Assembly: GCA_036787895.1 (NCBI GenBank)
Contig: DAIQOK010000006.1
Location: forward strand, 62,001-126,000
DNA: 64,000 nucleotides
Source of the DNA: UBA7662 sp036787895
Lineage (GTDB): Bacteria; Bacteroidota; Bacteroidia; UBA7662
Direction of reading: 5' to 3'
Positions 1-8,021 of the stretch are shown here, one piece after another. The notes beneath the pieces are model-generated. The model did not search any database. It was not told the origin of the DNA and saw only the letters and a program-made list of their open reading frames with translations. The position numbers were made by a program, and so were the translations under genes. Every line of letters begins with the position of its first letter. The first letter of the stretch is position 1.

Positions 1-108
1 GCTGTAACCATCCACTTCAAGGCCCAGTTCGGTAAGTATGCGAAGTGTATCTTCTAGGCTGACGTCAAAGTCGAGATATTGTTTGAGCCAGTTGAATGAA
101 ATTTTCAT
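1..108 (-). CDS. pheT: Phenylalanine-tRNA ligase beta subunit, N-terminal fragment
   Basis: The reverse strand from 108 encodes 36 residues beginning MKISFNWLKQYLDFDV and ending LTELGLEVDGYS, then runs off the window edge. This matches the conserved start of bacterial PheT, the large subunit that with PheS charges tRNA-Phe in the cytoplasm. Only the extreme N-terminus is visible, so no catalytic or editing motif can be checked. The ATG sits six bases after a TAACTTTG promoter box, so the message may be leaderless. The call rests on the short N-terminal signature and is fairly safe. Confidence 0.85.
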   Translation of the reverse strand, partial: MKISFNWLKQYLDFDVSLEDTLRILTELGLEVDGYS

Positions 109-113
109 GGGCG

Positions 114-121
114 CAAAGTTA
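114..121 (-). promoter_or_regulatory. Bacteroidota -7 box of pheT
   Basis: TAACTTTG on the reverse strand matches the Bacteroidota TAnnTTTG element. It ends five bases before the pheT ATG. No TTG sits at the usual -33 distance, because that position is occupied by the neighbouring terminator hairpin. Confidence 0.55.
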
Positions 122-126
122 AAACA

Positions 127-158
127 GAAAGCGCTTGTCGGGTTCGACAAGCGCTTTC
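127..158 (-). terminator. Intrinsic terminator of the M36 peptidase gene
   Basis: A perfect 14-bp stem (GAAAGCGCTTGTCG and its complement) with a GGTT loop lies 19 bases past the peptidase stop on the reverse strand. It is followed on that strand by TGTTTT. It separates the peptidase from pheT, which is transcribed in the same direction. Confidence 0.8.
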
Positions 159-177
159 AATCGGCTGTAAAATATTT

Positions 178-3147
178 TTATTCGGCGATGAGGCGCAAAT
201 ACTGGCGCTGACCGCCGGCATTGATTTCTACCAGATATAAGCCAGCCTGTAAATTTTCCAGGGAGATGTCCTGCATATGCACACCTCCGGCCAGTTTGCC
301 CAGTTGCATCACATTCATTTCCTGACCTACCAGGTTGACTACCCGAATTTGAATCTCACCGGCTTGCTGAAGGCTAAAACGCAGTGTAGTGGAACGACTG
401 GCGGGGTTGGGGTAAAGCAACAATTCACGGAGTTGATTTTGCTCTTCTACCGAAGTTGCCGGACTTTGATCGTAGATGATGATGTCGTCGATGGCTGCTT
501 CGACTATGCTTCCACCCTGACCGGTACCACTGGTAACCGGGTCTTGCGCGATGAAACGCAATTGCACATTGGCGTTGGGCAGTACATGGTCGCCAACGCG
601 GATTACATTGCGGCGCCAGCTGCGGTCGCTGTGAACTGTTCGCTCTATCCGGCGCCAGGTGGTGCCATTGTTGGCAATATATACTTCCCAGAAATCACTG
701 TTCGGATTGGTGCCCATATCGTTGGTGTACCAGCGCATATAAGAAATTACCGGGTTGGTCATACCGCTTAGGTCATAGGCAGGTGAGGTGAGGGTAGTGC
801 GTCCGCCATCTACATCGGCTATGCCCACTGAACTGGTTGGTGATGGTGCATTTTGTGTATAAAAACATTGTGTTCCTCCCGGGGTGGTATTGGTGCCAGG
901 TTGTACGATTGTACTGGGGTCGGATGGTGTGACATAAGATGGAATGGGTACGCCGGCCTCCCACCGACCGCCAGTTGCATTATCCGAAGCAATGCTGAGC
1001 GACCAATTTGCCACGGATGCCGCGTTTTCGGCATCGTCTCTTTGGAGTTCTGTGAATCCAATAAGCATATTGTACCACAAGCCTGGATCACTGGTTAGTT
1101 CTGCATTGGCTGGTTTGTAACCCGAAACGGTATTGTTCACATCAAGCAGACGGAAATAATAACGAATGATGGTACCGACCGGCTGGGCGGGTATGCTGGT
1201 GCTATAATCATTCATAGTTCTGGTCATCGGTAGAACCTGAGGATTGGTAATGCCATTCACGGTATACACCATGTCAACACCACTCAACAGTGCGTTCAAT
1301 GGCGGCTGTATATTTACCTGAATGTTTACAGGAATGGCTTGTAGCGCAGGTGCATCGGGTGGTTGAGTGAAGTTGAAATTGACATTATTCAACAATTTGA
1401 TGCCGTGAAACGCAAATGAGTTGATGATGGCATTGATGTTAGGTGTGCCATTGGTCAGGTCGTTGTCGTTGTCGTCGGCTTGCAAAGCATCAATAAGGAT
1501 GTCGGTATACAATTTGCCTTCTTGCCCATTCGGATACATGGCAAGACCGTACATCGACTCAGCCAGTATTTCCATTTGGGTGCGTGTAGAGCCAATAGCA
1601 CCGGCGGTACGCCACCAGGCACCGCATATAATTTCACCATCGGCATGCACCTGACCAACCAGGTTCTGCGGGAAAATTTTTGGGTTTTGATCATAACGAC
1701 GAATAACCTGCGCCGGATTGTTGGTGAAACCAACACCAAGCACTGGATTATTGGTCAGGGTAATGGCGTAGATATCACTATAGCCTTCACCCATGGCGCC
1801 GTTCTGGAACTGGGCACTCATAGAGCTGTAGAAATAATTGGTAATCGCATGGCCATATTCGTGGTAAATCACATCCGCCACCTGAGAAAGGGCATTGCAG
1901 CCACCCGCTGTGGTGTAGAAGTTGATCGAATTGCCATTAAAAAAGGCATTACAGGTACCATCGGTACGATCAACCCGGGTGGTGAGGGCAATGTCGAGGG
2001 CGGTGAAATTCGGCATCAGACTTTTCATATAGTCGTGCACCAGGGTGGTATGGTAATAAGCCGACAGATGGCGTATGGTAGCAACATTGGGTGCGGTACC
2101 CTGATTGTCAAATACCAGCGAGTCGGTCAGTGAATCGATACTGGCCACAAAAGAGGGTGTGATATTGCCGTTGTTGCCACTCACCACCCGCGACCAGCGG
2201 CCTTCGAGCCATACAGTGGCTGTTTTAGGGTAGGGTCCCGGAATATTGATACCACCTTCTGCAGTGGTGTAGCTGTTGGTGCCATCGATTTGTATGCGGA
2301 GATGAGGCAAATTCCGCATTTGCGATGGCGCCAGCAGATGGGTAGGGAAGATGGTGCCTTTCACTTCGATGTTTCCGCCACTTGGTGCTACCTGAACTAC
2401 CAGGTTGCGACGCGAAAGTACGGAACCATCATGGGCGTCTACCAAACACTCGTAATTGCTCGGCAGGTGAGAATCCTCTTCATCTACGCCTTCAGCCATG
2501 ATGGTGTACACCAGCTTAAAGCTGTAGCTCCGACCGTTGGGAATGGCCAAAACCCGGAGTTTGGGGTCGGTGCTAACCGTATGGATGCCGTTTAAATCTG
2601 TAATTGCGGCCGCTTCAGCAACACGGGCATTGATCAAAGGCTGGGTGCTGAGCTGGATGTTTTTGAAGACATCTGCCCCAAACAAAATAATTTCGTTGTT
2701 GGGGGTGAGTTTGAAAGTTACGCGGCTGTTGATGACTTCTAAACCTTCAAAATATTGCACAAAGTTGACGAAAGTATATTTTTTGGAGCGATGGGTTCCT
2801 TGCAATTCCAAGGACTGCATGGGGATTTGAAAAGCAGCCAAATCGGTTTCCATAAAGGTTTTAACACGCTGAACAGGGTCGAAGGTGTTGCCGCCGGCTA
2901 TGGGGTTGCCGTAAGCCCGATGAGGCGTTTGGGTGCCTTCGTTAAAATGGACCGACCAACGTGGATGCTGCTGCAGGAATTGCTGCCAAGGCAGCATGGC
3001 GCGCAGTGCCGATTGGTATTCCTCATCAAATACCCGGTTTTCCTGTACATATCTGATTTCTTTGCTGTCGTTATGGGCCTGCGTTCCCAAGGCGAGAAAC
3101 AGTGCCATAAACACACTTAAGCCGCTGATTTTGAAGTATTGAAGCAT
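178..3147 (-). CDS. Secreted M36 fungalysin-like metallopeptidase with T9SS sorting domain
   Basis: A 989-residue secreted zinc endopeptidase. The start at 3147 gives a clean signal peptide (MLQYFKISGLSVFMALFLAL, ending near GTQA); the open frame runs 14 codons further upstream but those look untranslated. Residues about 85-170 resemble the fungalysin/thermolysin propeptide. The zinc motif HEYGH is at 429-433, and the later GEGYSD motif supplies the third ligand, as in family M36. A beta-sandwich, MAM-like region follows. The last 80 or so residues (LLLYPNPASRSTTLRF onward) are a type A T9SS sorting domain, so export to the cell surface or medium is expected. The gene is divergent from the nuclease gene and has its own terminator. 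The substrate is probably protein in the environment; that is inference. Confidence 0.9.
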   Translation of the reverse strand: MLQYFKISGLSVFMALFLALGTQAHNDSKEIRYVQENRVFDEEYQSALRAMLPWQQFLQQHPRWSVHFNEGTQTPHRAYGNPIAGGNTFDPVQRVKTFMETDLAAFQIPMQSLELQGTHRSKKYTFVNFVQYFEGLEVINSRVTFKLTPNNEIILFGADVFKNIQLSTQPLINARVAEAAAITDLNGIHTVSTDPKLRVLAIPNGRSYSFKLVYTIMAEGVDEEDSHLPSNYECLVDAHDGSVLSRRNLVVQVAPSGGNIEVKGTIFPTHLLAPSQMRNLPHLRIQIDGTNSYTTAEGGINIPGPYPKTATVWLEGRWSRVVSGNNGNITPSFVASIDSLTDSLVFDNQGTAPNVATIRHLSAYYHTTLVHDYMKSLMPNFTALDIALTTRVDRTDGTCNAFFNGNSINFYTTAGGCNALSQVADVIYHEYGHAITNYFYSSMSAQFQNGAMGEGYSDIYAITLTNNPVLGVGFTNNPAQVIRRYDQNPKIFPQNLVGQVHADGEIICGAWWRTAGAIGSTRTQMEILAESMYGLAMYPNGQEGKLYTDILIDALQADDNDNDLTNGTPNINAIINSFAFHGIKLLNNVNFNFTQPPDAPALQAIPVNIQVNIQPPLNALLSGVDMVYTVNGITNPQVLPMTRTMNDYSTSIPAQPVGTIIRYYFRLLDVNNTVSGYKPANAELTSDPGLWYNMLIGFTELQRDDAENAASVANWSLSIASDNATGGRWEAGVPIPSYVTPSDPSTIVQPGTNTTPGGTQCFYTQNAPSPTSSVGIADVDGGRTTLTSPAYDLSGMTNPVISYMRWYTNDMGTNPNSDFWEVYIANNGTTWRRIERTVHSDRSWRRNVIRVGDHVLPNANVQLRFIAQDPVTSGTGQGGSIVEAAIDDIIIYDQSPATSVEEQNQLRELLLYPNPASRSTTLRFSLQQAGEIQIRVVNLVGQEMNVMQLGKLAGGVHMQDISLENLQAGLYLVEINAGGQRQYLRLIAE

Positions 3148-3217
3148 AGGGTAGTTTAAAAAGAATATCAATAATAGTAAAAAAACCATTTAGATAGATA
3201 AGCCGACGAACATAACG

Positions 3218-3245
3218 TTGATTTCATAGGAAGGTTTTAGCTTTG
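3218..3245 (+). promoter_or_regulatory. TTG-17-TAGCTTTG promoter
   Basis: TTG at 3218-3220, a 17-base spacer and TAGCTTTG at 3238-3245 match the Bacteroidota -33/-7 consensus. The nuclease ATG is at 3252, about where transcription should begin, which predicts a leaderless or nearly leaderless mRNA. Confidence 0.65.
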
Positions 3246-3251
3246 CAGTTC

Positions 3252-6020
3252 ATGAAAAAACTCCAACTCCTCCTATGTTGCTTGTGGTTAGCCGGAAGCG
3301 TCAACGGTCAACAAATCCTGCAACTGAGCAGTAATCAATTGCAGTTCAACACCATTAACGAACTGCAGCTCGACAGCCAAAGTGTTACCATCACCAACCT
3401 AAGTAGCCAGACAGTTCAAATCAAGGTTAAGTTTTTCACCCTTTGGGGTTCTCCCTGTTTTTGGGTGAACGATAGCCTTTTCAGCCTTGGTGCGAATGCT
3501 TCTCGCGTATTACGGGTTTACTTTAAACCTGTTCATAACATCCTGAATAATTCCGAATTGTTGTTGATCAACAATGGTGGTCATGGTAATCTGAGTATCG
3601 ACCTTCAAGGTCAGGGCAGCTACAGCAATGCTTATTACAGCAGTACCCAAAACCTCAGCGGACAGGCACTCAAGCAGGCCTTAAATACACGACTTGCGCA
3701 GGGTTATAACTCCTTAGGCTACAATGCCGGTCGTTTGCTGATGTTCGGTACTGTCGACAACTGGCAGGTGAACGGCCGTGAGCCCGGTCGCACCACCAAC
3801 AAAGTAGAATGTGTATATACCGGTCGTACCATCGAAAATTATCCGGTGAATACGGGAACCTTGAACAATGCCCCTTATTCCATGAATACCGAACACACCT
3901 GGCCGCAAAGTCAGGGTTCGGATGTGGAGCCTATGCGCAGCGACCTACATCATCTTTTTCCATCCGATGGTTCAATCAATTCCTCTAGGGGCAATAAACC
4001 ATTTCGCTGGGTACCTAACCCTACCCTAACTTATACCGGTGGTTCAATTGCCGACCCTGTTTATTTCGAACCACGAAATGCTCATAAGGGTGCCGTGGCC
4101 CGCGCCATGCTGTACTACGCCGTGCGTTATTACAATAACAGTGCAGTTAGTTTGGGCTATTTGCAGCCTCAGGAGATGTCTTTGCGCGACTGGGCCCAAT
4201 TGTATCCGCCCGATTCCATTGCTATTCGCCGCAACAATGCCATTGCCGCCGATCAGAACAACCGCAATCCTTTTACCGATTATCCTCAGTTTTTAAATCG
4301 GGTAGCTAACTTGAGTTTGGCAACGTCGACGACCCCTGTTTATCAGGGTTTGTTTCTGGGAGATAGTGTTGTGCAGTTGGGTCAAGTTGGTGCGGGTGTA
4401 AACCGCAGCTACAATGTGGTTGTAGTTAATTACGGCAATCAAAGTGAAAACCTGTCGAATCTGCGTTTTGCGCAAAGCCGCATGACCATTGTTGGTGGGA
4501 ACAGCCGCACTGTTGCTCCGGGCCAAAGTGTATTGATCGAAGTACAATATCTCTCCAATGCTGCTCCTATGGCCGACACCTTGCGTTTTGAGAGTGTTGT
4601 GCCAGGTGCAAGTTCAATGCAGGTTGTTTTTCGTGCCAATGGCAATGATTCAATTGGCAACTTCGGCTTATTGTTGCCAAACAATAATACATCGCTTACC
4701 TTGAGTGGAGCGGGGTCACAAACAGTGCAATTCCGCTGGCGCAGGGCGTTGGCCAGTGGCGGTAATCCGGTGAGTTATGAACTGCTTTTTGATCAGGTAG
4801 GCGGGCAGTTCAGTCCGGCCTTGGCCAGCTTTCCTGCTATAGGTAACGATACCAGTCTGACTATCAATTACATCGCACTTGATCAGTTTTTGTTAAGTCG
4901 CGGCCTAGCCATCGGCCAGACTTTTACCCTGAAATGGACGGTAAATGCCAATGCTGTTGGTGTACAACGTTTGGCAACTGATACCTTTTATCTTGTCCTG
5001 ACACGAGGAACAGTGGTAGGTTCGTTGGGGAATTTCGGTTTGCTTTCACCTCAGGCCGGGAGTCGGGTGGTGGTGCAAGGACCGCTATCGGCAGCCAGTA
5101 CATTTAACTGGCAAACAGCAGCCACCAGCGGCGACCCGGTAAGCTATCAGTGGTTGCTCGATGTAGCTGCAGGCAATTTTGCCCAGCCCTTGGTCAATCA
5201 GACTGCCGGTGGTTCCACCTCTACAGCCATCACGAATAGCAGCTTAAGGAACTTGTTTTTGGCCGAACAAATTGCCCTGGGCGATTCGCTGGACGCCAAA
5301 TGGTCGGTACGTGCCAGCTCCGGCAGCTTTAGCCGCCTCGCCGATTCCGCCTTTAGCATTCGTTTGGTTCGCATGCCAACTTCGGTTGATACCATCGCTG
5401 ATTTTAACCTGCAATTACCGCTTTTTGGGCTTTCGTTCCCGATTGCCGGCGACCCGCTCCAGCAAGCCCGGTTCCGCTGGCGTTCAGCCGAAAAAGCAGC
5501 TGGTGTGGGCACCTTACGTTATGAGGTATTGGTAGATACCCTGGGGGGCGATTTTAGTCTGCCTTTGATTCAACTGGCTGCATTTACCGACACGACAGTC
5601 ATTATAAGTTATGGAGATTTAGCCGACCAATTGCAGGCACGGGGATTGACAGCCGGGCAGGTTTTTGCCGGGCAATGGAAGGTAGTTGCGAAAGATGGTC
5701 CTTTGCAGCGCAGCAGCGGCGAAACCCGACCTATCGATTTTACATTGGGCCTGGTGAATTCGGTTTACAGCCCGGAATCAGCTGCTTCTAAAGTTTATCC
5801 TAATCCGGTACGTGTCGGCGAAAATTTGGTCATAGAGCATACGACGACCATTCAGTCGGTTCAACTATATACCTTGCAGGGCCAGCAAGTTCCGGTAAGT
5901 GTAGTGCTAAACAATGCTGTAGCTAGCGTACAAACCCATCAGCTTGCCGAAGGGATATACCTCTTGCATTGGGCGGATAAAAACAGGCGCTTCCAAAAAA
6001 GAATGGTGGTTACCCCATGA
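3252..6020 (+). CDS. Secreted endonuclease I family protein with SusE-like modules and T9SS domain
   Basis: A 922-residue exported nuclease. The ATG at 3252 opens a signal peptide ending near VNGQ. Residues about 20-115 form an Ig-like (ASH/DUF1573-type) domain. Residues about 120-330 are an endonuclease I (EndA/NucM-type) domain; the signature NTEHTWPQS with the nearby DLHHLFPSD and N-rich stretch marks the metal-dependent active site. Three homologous modules of about 120 residues begin near 470, 594 and 717; each opens with NFG or DFN followed by LxxP-like text, and has an FRWR/FNWQ strand and a KWxV strand, resembling SusE-type Ig domains. The C-terminus (VYPNPVRVGENL onward) is a T9SS sorting domain. 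Likely use: degrading extracellular DNA or RNA for nutrients. The stop overlaps the next gene's ATG. Confidence 0.88.
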   Translation: MKKLQLLLCCLWLAGSVNGQQILQLSSNQLQFNTINELQLDSQSVTITNLSSQTVQIKVKFFTLWGSPCFWVNDSLFSLGANASRVLRVYFKPVHNILNNSELLLINNGGHGNLSIDLQGQGSYSNAYYSSTQNLSGQALKQALNTRLAQGYNSLGYNAGRLLMFGTVDNWQVNGREPGRTTNKVECVYTGRTIENYPVNTGTLNNAPYSMNTEHTWPQSQGSDVEPMRSDLHHLFPSDGSINSSRGNKPFRWVPNPTLTYTGGSIADPVYFEPRNAHKGAVARAMLYYAVRYYNNSAVSLGYLQPQEMSLRDWAQLYPPDSIAIRRNNAIAADQNNRNPFTDYPQFLNRVANLSLATSTTPVYQGLFLGDSVVQLGQVGAGVNRSYNVVVVNYGNQSENLSNLRFAQSRMTIVGGNSRTVAPGQSVLIEVQYLSNAAPMADTLRFESVVPGASSMQVVFRANGNDSIGNFGLLLPNNNTSLTLSGAGSQTVQFRWRRALASGGNPVSYELLFDQVGGQFSPALASFPAIGNDTSLTINYIALDQFLLSRGLAIGQTFTLKWTVNANAVGVQRLATDTFYLVLTRGTVVGSLGNFGLLSPQAGSRVVVQGPLSAASTFNWQTAATSGDPVSYQWLLDVAAGNFAQPLVNQTAGGSTSTAITNSSLRNLFLAEQIALGDSLDAKWSVRASSGSFSRLADSAFSIRLVRMPTSVDTIADFNLQLPLFGLSFPIAGDPLQQARFRWRSAEKAAGVGTLRYEVLVDTLGGDFSLPLIQLAAFTDTTVIISYGDLADQLQARGLTAGQVFAGQWKVVAKDGPLQRSSGETRPIDFTLGLVNSVYSPESAASKVYPNPVRVGENLVIEHTTTIQSVQLYTLQGQQVPVSVVLNNAVASVQTHQLAEGIYLLHWADKNRRFQKRMVVTP

Positions 6021-6382
6021 AGTTGCTGGCACGTTGGATAATGGGGGCGATAGCCGTCATGGCTGCCGATTGGTTATTGGATGGCATAATCGTCGCTAAT
6101 TTTCTGACGGGTATGTTGGTTACGGCAGTTTTGGTGTTATTGAATGTAGCGGTAAAACCCATATTGGTAGTACTCACCATACCCTTCACCCTCCTGAGTA
6201 TGGGTTTATTTCTACTCGTGATTAATGCCGTTATTATCCTGCTCGCCGGTGAAATTGTACCGGGCTTTACGGTAACAGGTTTCTGGCCGGCGCTTTGGTT
6301 TAGCCTGCTTTTTGCCATTGTGCAATCACTTTTGGAAGGCATCAACCGGCGTTTTGAAGCGAAATACCAGCGCAATGGTTGA
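6017..6382 (+). CDS. Phage-holin family IV-like membrane protein
   Basis: A 121-residue, very hydrophobic protein with about four membrane segments and the pattern NVAVKPILVVLTIPFTLL, typical of the bacterial holin superfamily IV / YvlD-like family (PF04020). These are usually chromosomal membrane proteins of unknown function, not phage lysis genes, and nothing phage-like is nearby. The ATG overlaps the preceding nuclease stop (ATGA), so the two are probably co-transcribed and translationally coupled. No function beyond an integral inner-membrane protein can be given. Confidence 0.8.
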   Translation: MKLLARWIMGAIAVMAADWLLDGIIVANFLTGMLVTAVLVLLNVAVKPILVVLTIPFTLLSMGLFLLVINAVIILLAGEIVPGFTVTGFWPALWFSLLFAIVQSLLEGINRRFEAKYQRNG

Positions 6383-6476
6383 AATTGTCGCGAAAAGCTC
6401 ATTTCTGACGTAAACCGCCCGGCCTTTTGGTACGGTTTTCAAAGTTGGGGTAATTGAATTTAAACCCAACTTAAAA

Positions 6477-6953
6477 ATGTTTCAAAAAACCTTCATCGTA
6501 TGTGCTGTAGTAGCTATGGCATTTACCTCCTGCACCAAAGACGAAGCGGTTATACCAACACCGGTTGCTCCAGCTAAGTCGAAACCTGAACTGCTTCAAG
6601 CCAACCACTGGAGACTTACCGCCTGGACAGGTGTAATGGCAGGTACTACCCAAAACCAGGACCTGTATGCCTTGTTGCTCGACGAATGTGACTACGACGA
6701 CCAATACCGCTTCAAAGCCCAGGGCATTATGGAATTTGATCAAATGACCGACATTTGCAGTCCGGAAGACCCCAAAGTAATTGCCGCCACTTGGGTATAT
6801 ACCCCTGCTACCAATCGCCTGCGTTTTTCAGCAGCCGGTTTTGAAGTGGATGCAGTGGTAATCGAGCTCAATGACTCCACTTTGCGGCTCGACTTTGAGC
6901 AGTCCTTACTGGGCGTCAATTTCGACCACAAATGGACGCTTAAAAAGTATTAA
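6477..6953 (+). CDS. Lipocalin-like lipoprotein, first of three tandem paralogs
   Basis: A 158-residue lipoprotein. The signal peptide ends at a lipobox (AFTSC), placing it in the periplasm or outer membrane. The mature part has a W near the start (NHWRLTAW), the block DECDYDDQYRF, a later Cys (TDIC) and alternating short beta strands, like small Bacteroidota lipocalin-like proteins. The next two genes share the same layout. No catalytic motif is seen and the ligand is unknown. A terminator follows, so this copy may be transcribed alone. Confidence 0.7.
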   Translation: MFQKTFIVCAVVAMAFTSCTKDEAVIPTPVAPAKSKPELLQANHWRLTAWTGVMAGTTQNQDLYALLLDECDYDDQYRFKAQGIMEFDQMTDICSPEDPKVIAATWVYTPATNRLRFSAAGFEVDAVVIELNDSTLRLDFEQSLLGVNFDHKWTLKKY

Positions 6954-6969
6954 GCCTGAACAACGCGCG

Positions 6970-6996
6970 CCGGATCCTTAGGGTCCGGCTTTTTTT
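6970..6996 (+). terminator. Intrinsic terminator
   Basis: CCGGATCC, loop TTA and GGGTCCGG form an 8-bp stem with one G-U pair. A run of seven T follows at 6990-6996. It closes the first lipocalin-like gene. Confidence 0.85.
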
Positions 6997-7014
6997 GTTT
7001 TGGCCTGCCGTGTT

Positions 7015-7044
7015 TTGAAAAATGCTGCATTAAGCTTATGTTCG
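7015..7044 (+). promoter_or_regulatory. Probable promoter of the second and third lipoproteins
   Basis: TTG at 7015-7017, a 19-base spacer and TATGTTCG at 7037-7044 fit a relaxed TAnnTTyG version of the Bacteroidota promoter. The ATG is 18 bases further on, at 7063. Confidence 0.45.
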
Positions 7045-7062
7045 CTATCTAAATCCATTTTC

Positions 7063-7497
7063 ATGAAAAGAGTTTTGTTTTTTGCTGCAGTTGCAGCGGT
7101 AACTTTTGCTTCCTGTAAAAAGGAAGAACCAGCCCCGGTGCCGACCAATGAAGAGCAAATAATTGACAAAAACTGGCAGTTAACCGATCATATTCAAATC
7201 ATCGGCACGCTGAACAATAGTGTGTATAATATGCTTTACGACAATTGTGAAAAGGACAATCTCTACACTTTTGCCAAGCCGAATTTATATGTACGTGAAG
7301 AAGGCGCGCTAAAATGTTTTGTGAGTGCCCCCCAACGCGACACCATTTATTGGCGGATGATGGACGACAATAACTTGATTATTGTTGAGGACCTGGATAC
7401 TTCTCGTTTTTCGGTTTCTTCGGTCAACGAAACCAATTTGAAGTTGCGTTATACCCAGAATAACATTACCAACGAACTCGTTTACACCAAAAGATAA
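7063..7497 (+). CDS. Lipocalin-like lipoprotein, second tandem paralog
   Basis: A 144-residue lipoprotein starting MKRVLFFAAVAAVTFASCKK, with a clear lipobox. The ATG at 7063 is chosen over an upstream in-frame start because it begins the signal peptide. It shares with its neighbours the early Trp (DKNWQL), the block DNCEKDNLYTF and a second Cys (LKCF). Its stop is directly followed by the ATG of the third copy, so they form one transcript. Function unknown; a small beta-barrel that binds a ligand is a guess from the fold family. Confidence 0.68.
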   Translation: MKRVLFFAAVAAVTFASCKKEEPAPVPTNEEQIIDKNWQLTDHIQIIGTLNNSVYNMLYDNCEKDNLYTFAKPNLYVREEGALKCFVSAPQRDTIYWRMMDDNNLIIVEDLDTSRFSVSSVNETNLKLRYTQNNITNELVYTKR

Positions 7498-7953
7498 ATG
7501 AAGCTTACTTCAACCGCCTTGACCTGGGTGATATGCCTGGCAGCCTTGAGCTGGTCGTGCGAGCGGCTCGATAATCAATTCCCCAAAACCAAGGAGGAGT
7601 TATTGCGCCCAAAAACCTGGACCATTAAGGACTTGGTGAAGGGCCCTCCGGGGGGAGCAACCACTTCGGTTTACAACAGCCTCGAGCCTTGCGAACGCGA
7701 CGATGAATATCGTTTCCGTTCGGAGAATCGATTGTATGTAAATGCTGGCGCCCGTCGTTGCGATTCTTCTGAATTGCAGGAATATCGTGGTAGCTGGACA
7801 CTCAAAAATGATGTATTGCTGGAATGGTTTACCCCCTACGATACAGTGGCATTGTTTATCGAAGAGCTTACAGCAGATAATATGCGGGCGTATTTTGATG
7901 AACTGAACGGAACTACCCTCTCACGTTATACATTCGTCTTTTCAGGCAAATAG
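7498..7953 (+). CDS. Lipocalin-like lipoprotein, third tandem paralog
   Basis: A 151-residue lipoprotein; the ATG touches the previous stop. The signal peptide ends at LSWSC. It repeats the family pattern: early Trp (PKTWTI), EPCERDDEYRF, a second Cys (ARRC) and a late GSWTL strand. The conserved Cys pair across the three copies could form a disulfide. It is followed by a strong terminator shared with the convergent glutamine synthetase gene. Function unknown. Confidence 0.68.
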   Translation: MKLTSTALTWVICLAALSWSCERLDNQFPKTKEELLRPKTWTIKDLVKGPPGGATTSVYNSLEPCERDDEYRFRSENRLYVNAGARRCDSSELQEYRGSWTLKNDVLLEWFTPYDTVALFIEELTADNMRAYFDELNGTTLSRYTFVFSGK

Positions 7954-7980
7954 AGCTGAGCAACTTTATAATTGTCAATA

Positions 7981-8007
7981 AAAAAGGCCGGATTTCCGGC
8001 CTTTTTT
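7981..8007. terminator. Bidirectional terminator
   Basis: AAAAAGGCCGG, loop ATTT and CCGGCCTTTTTT form a stem with A and T tracts on both sides. It serves the lipoprotein operon on the plus strand and glutamine synthetase on the minus strand. Confidence 0.9.
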
Positions 8008-8021
8008 ATTGAATAATTCTC

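Noticed and set aside
1480..2133. 217-codon plus-strand frame inside the M36 peptidase gene
   Set aside because: Antisense shadow of the peptidase core that includes the HEYGH region.
6017..6382. Phage lysis gene
   Set aside because: Holin superfamily IV proteins are common chromosomal membrane proteins and no phage gene is nearby.
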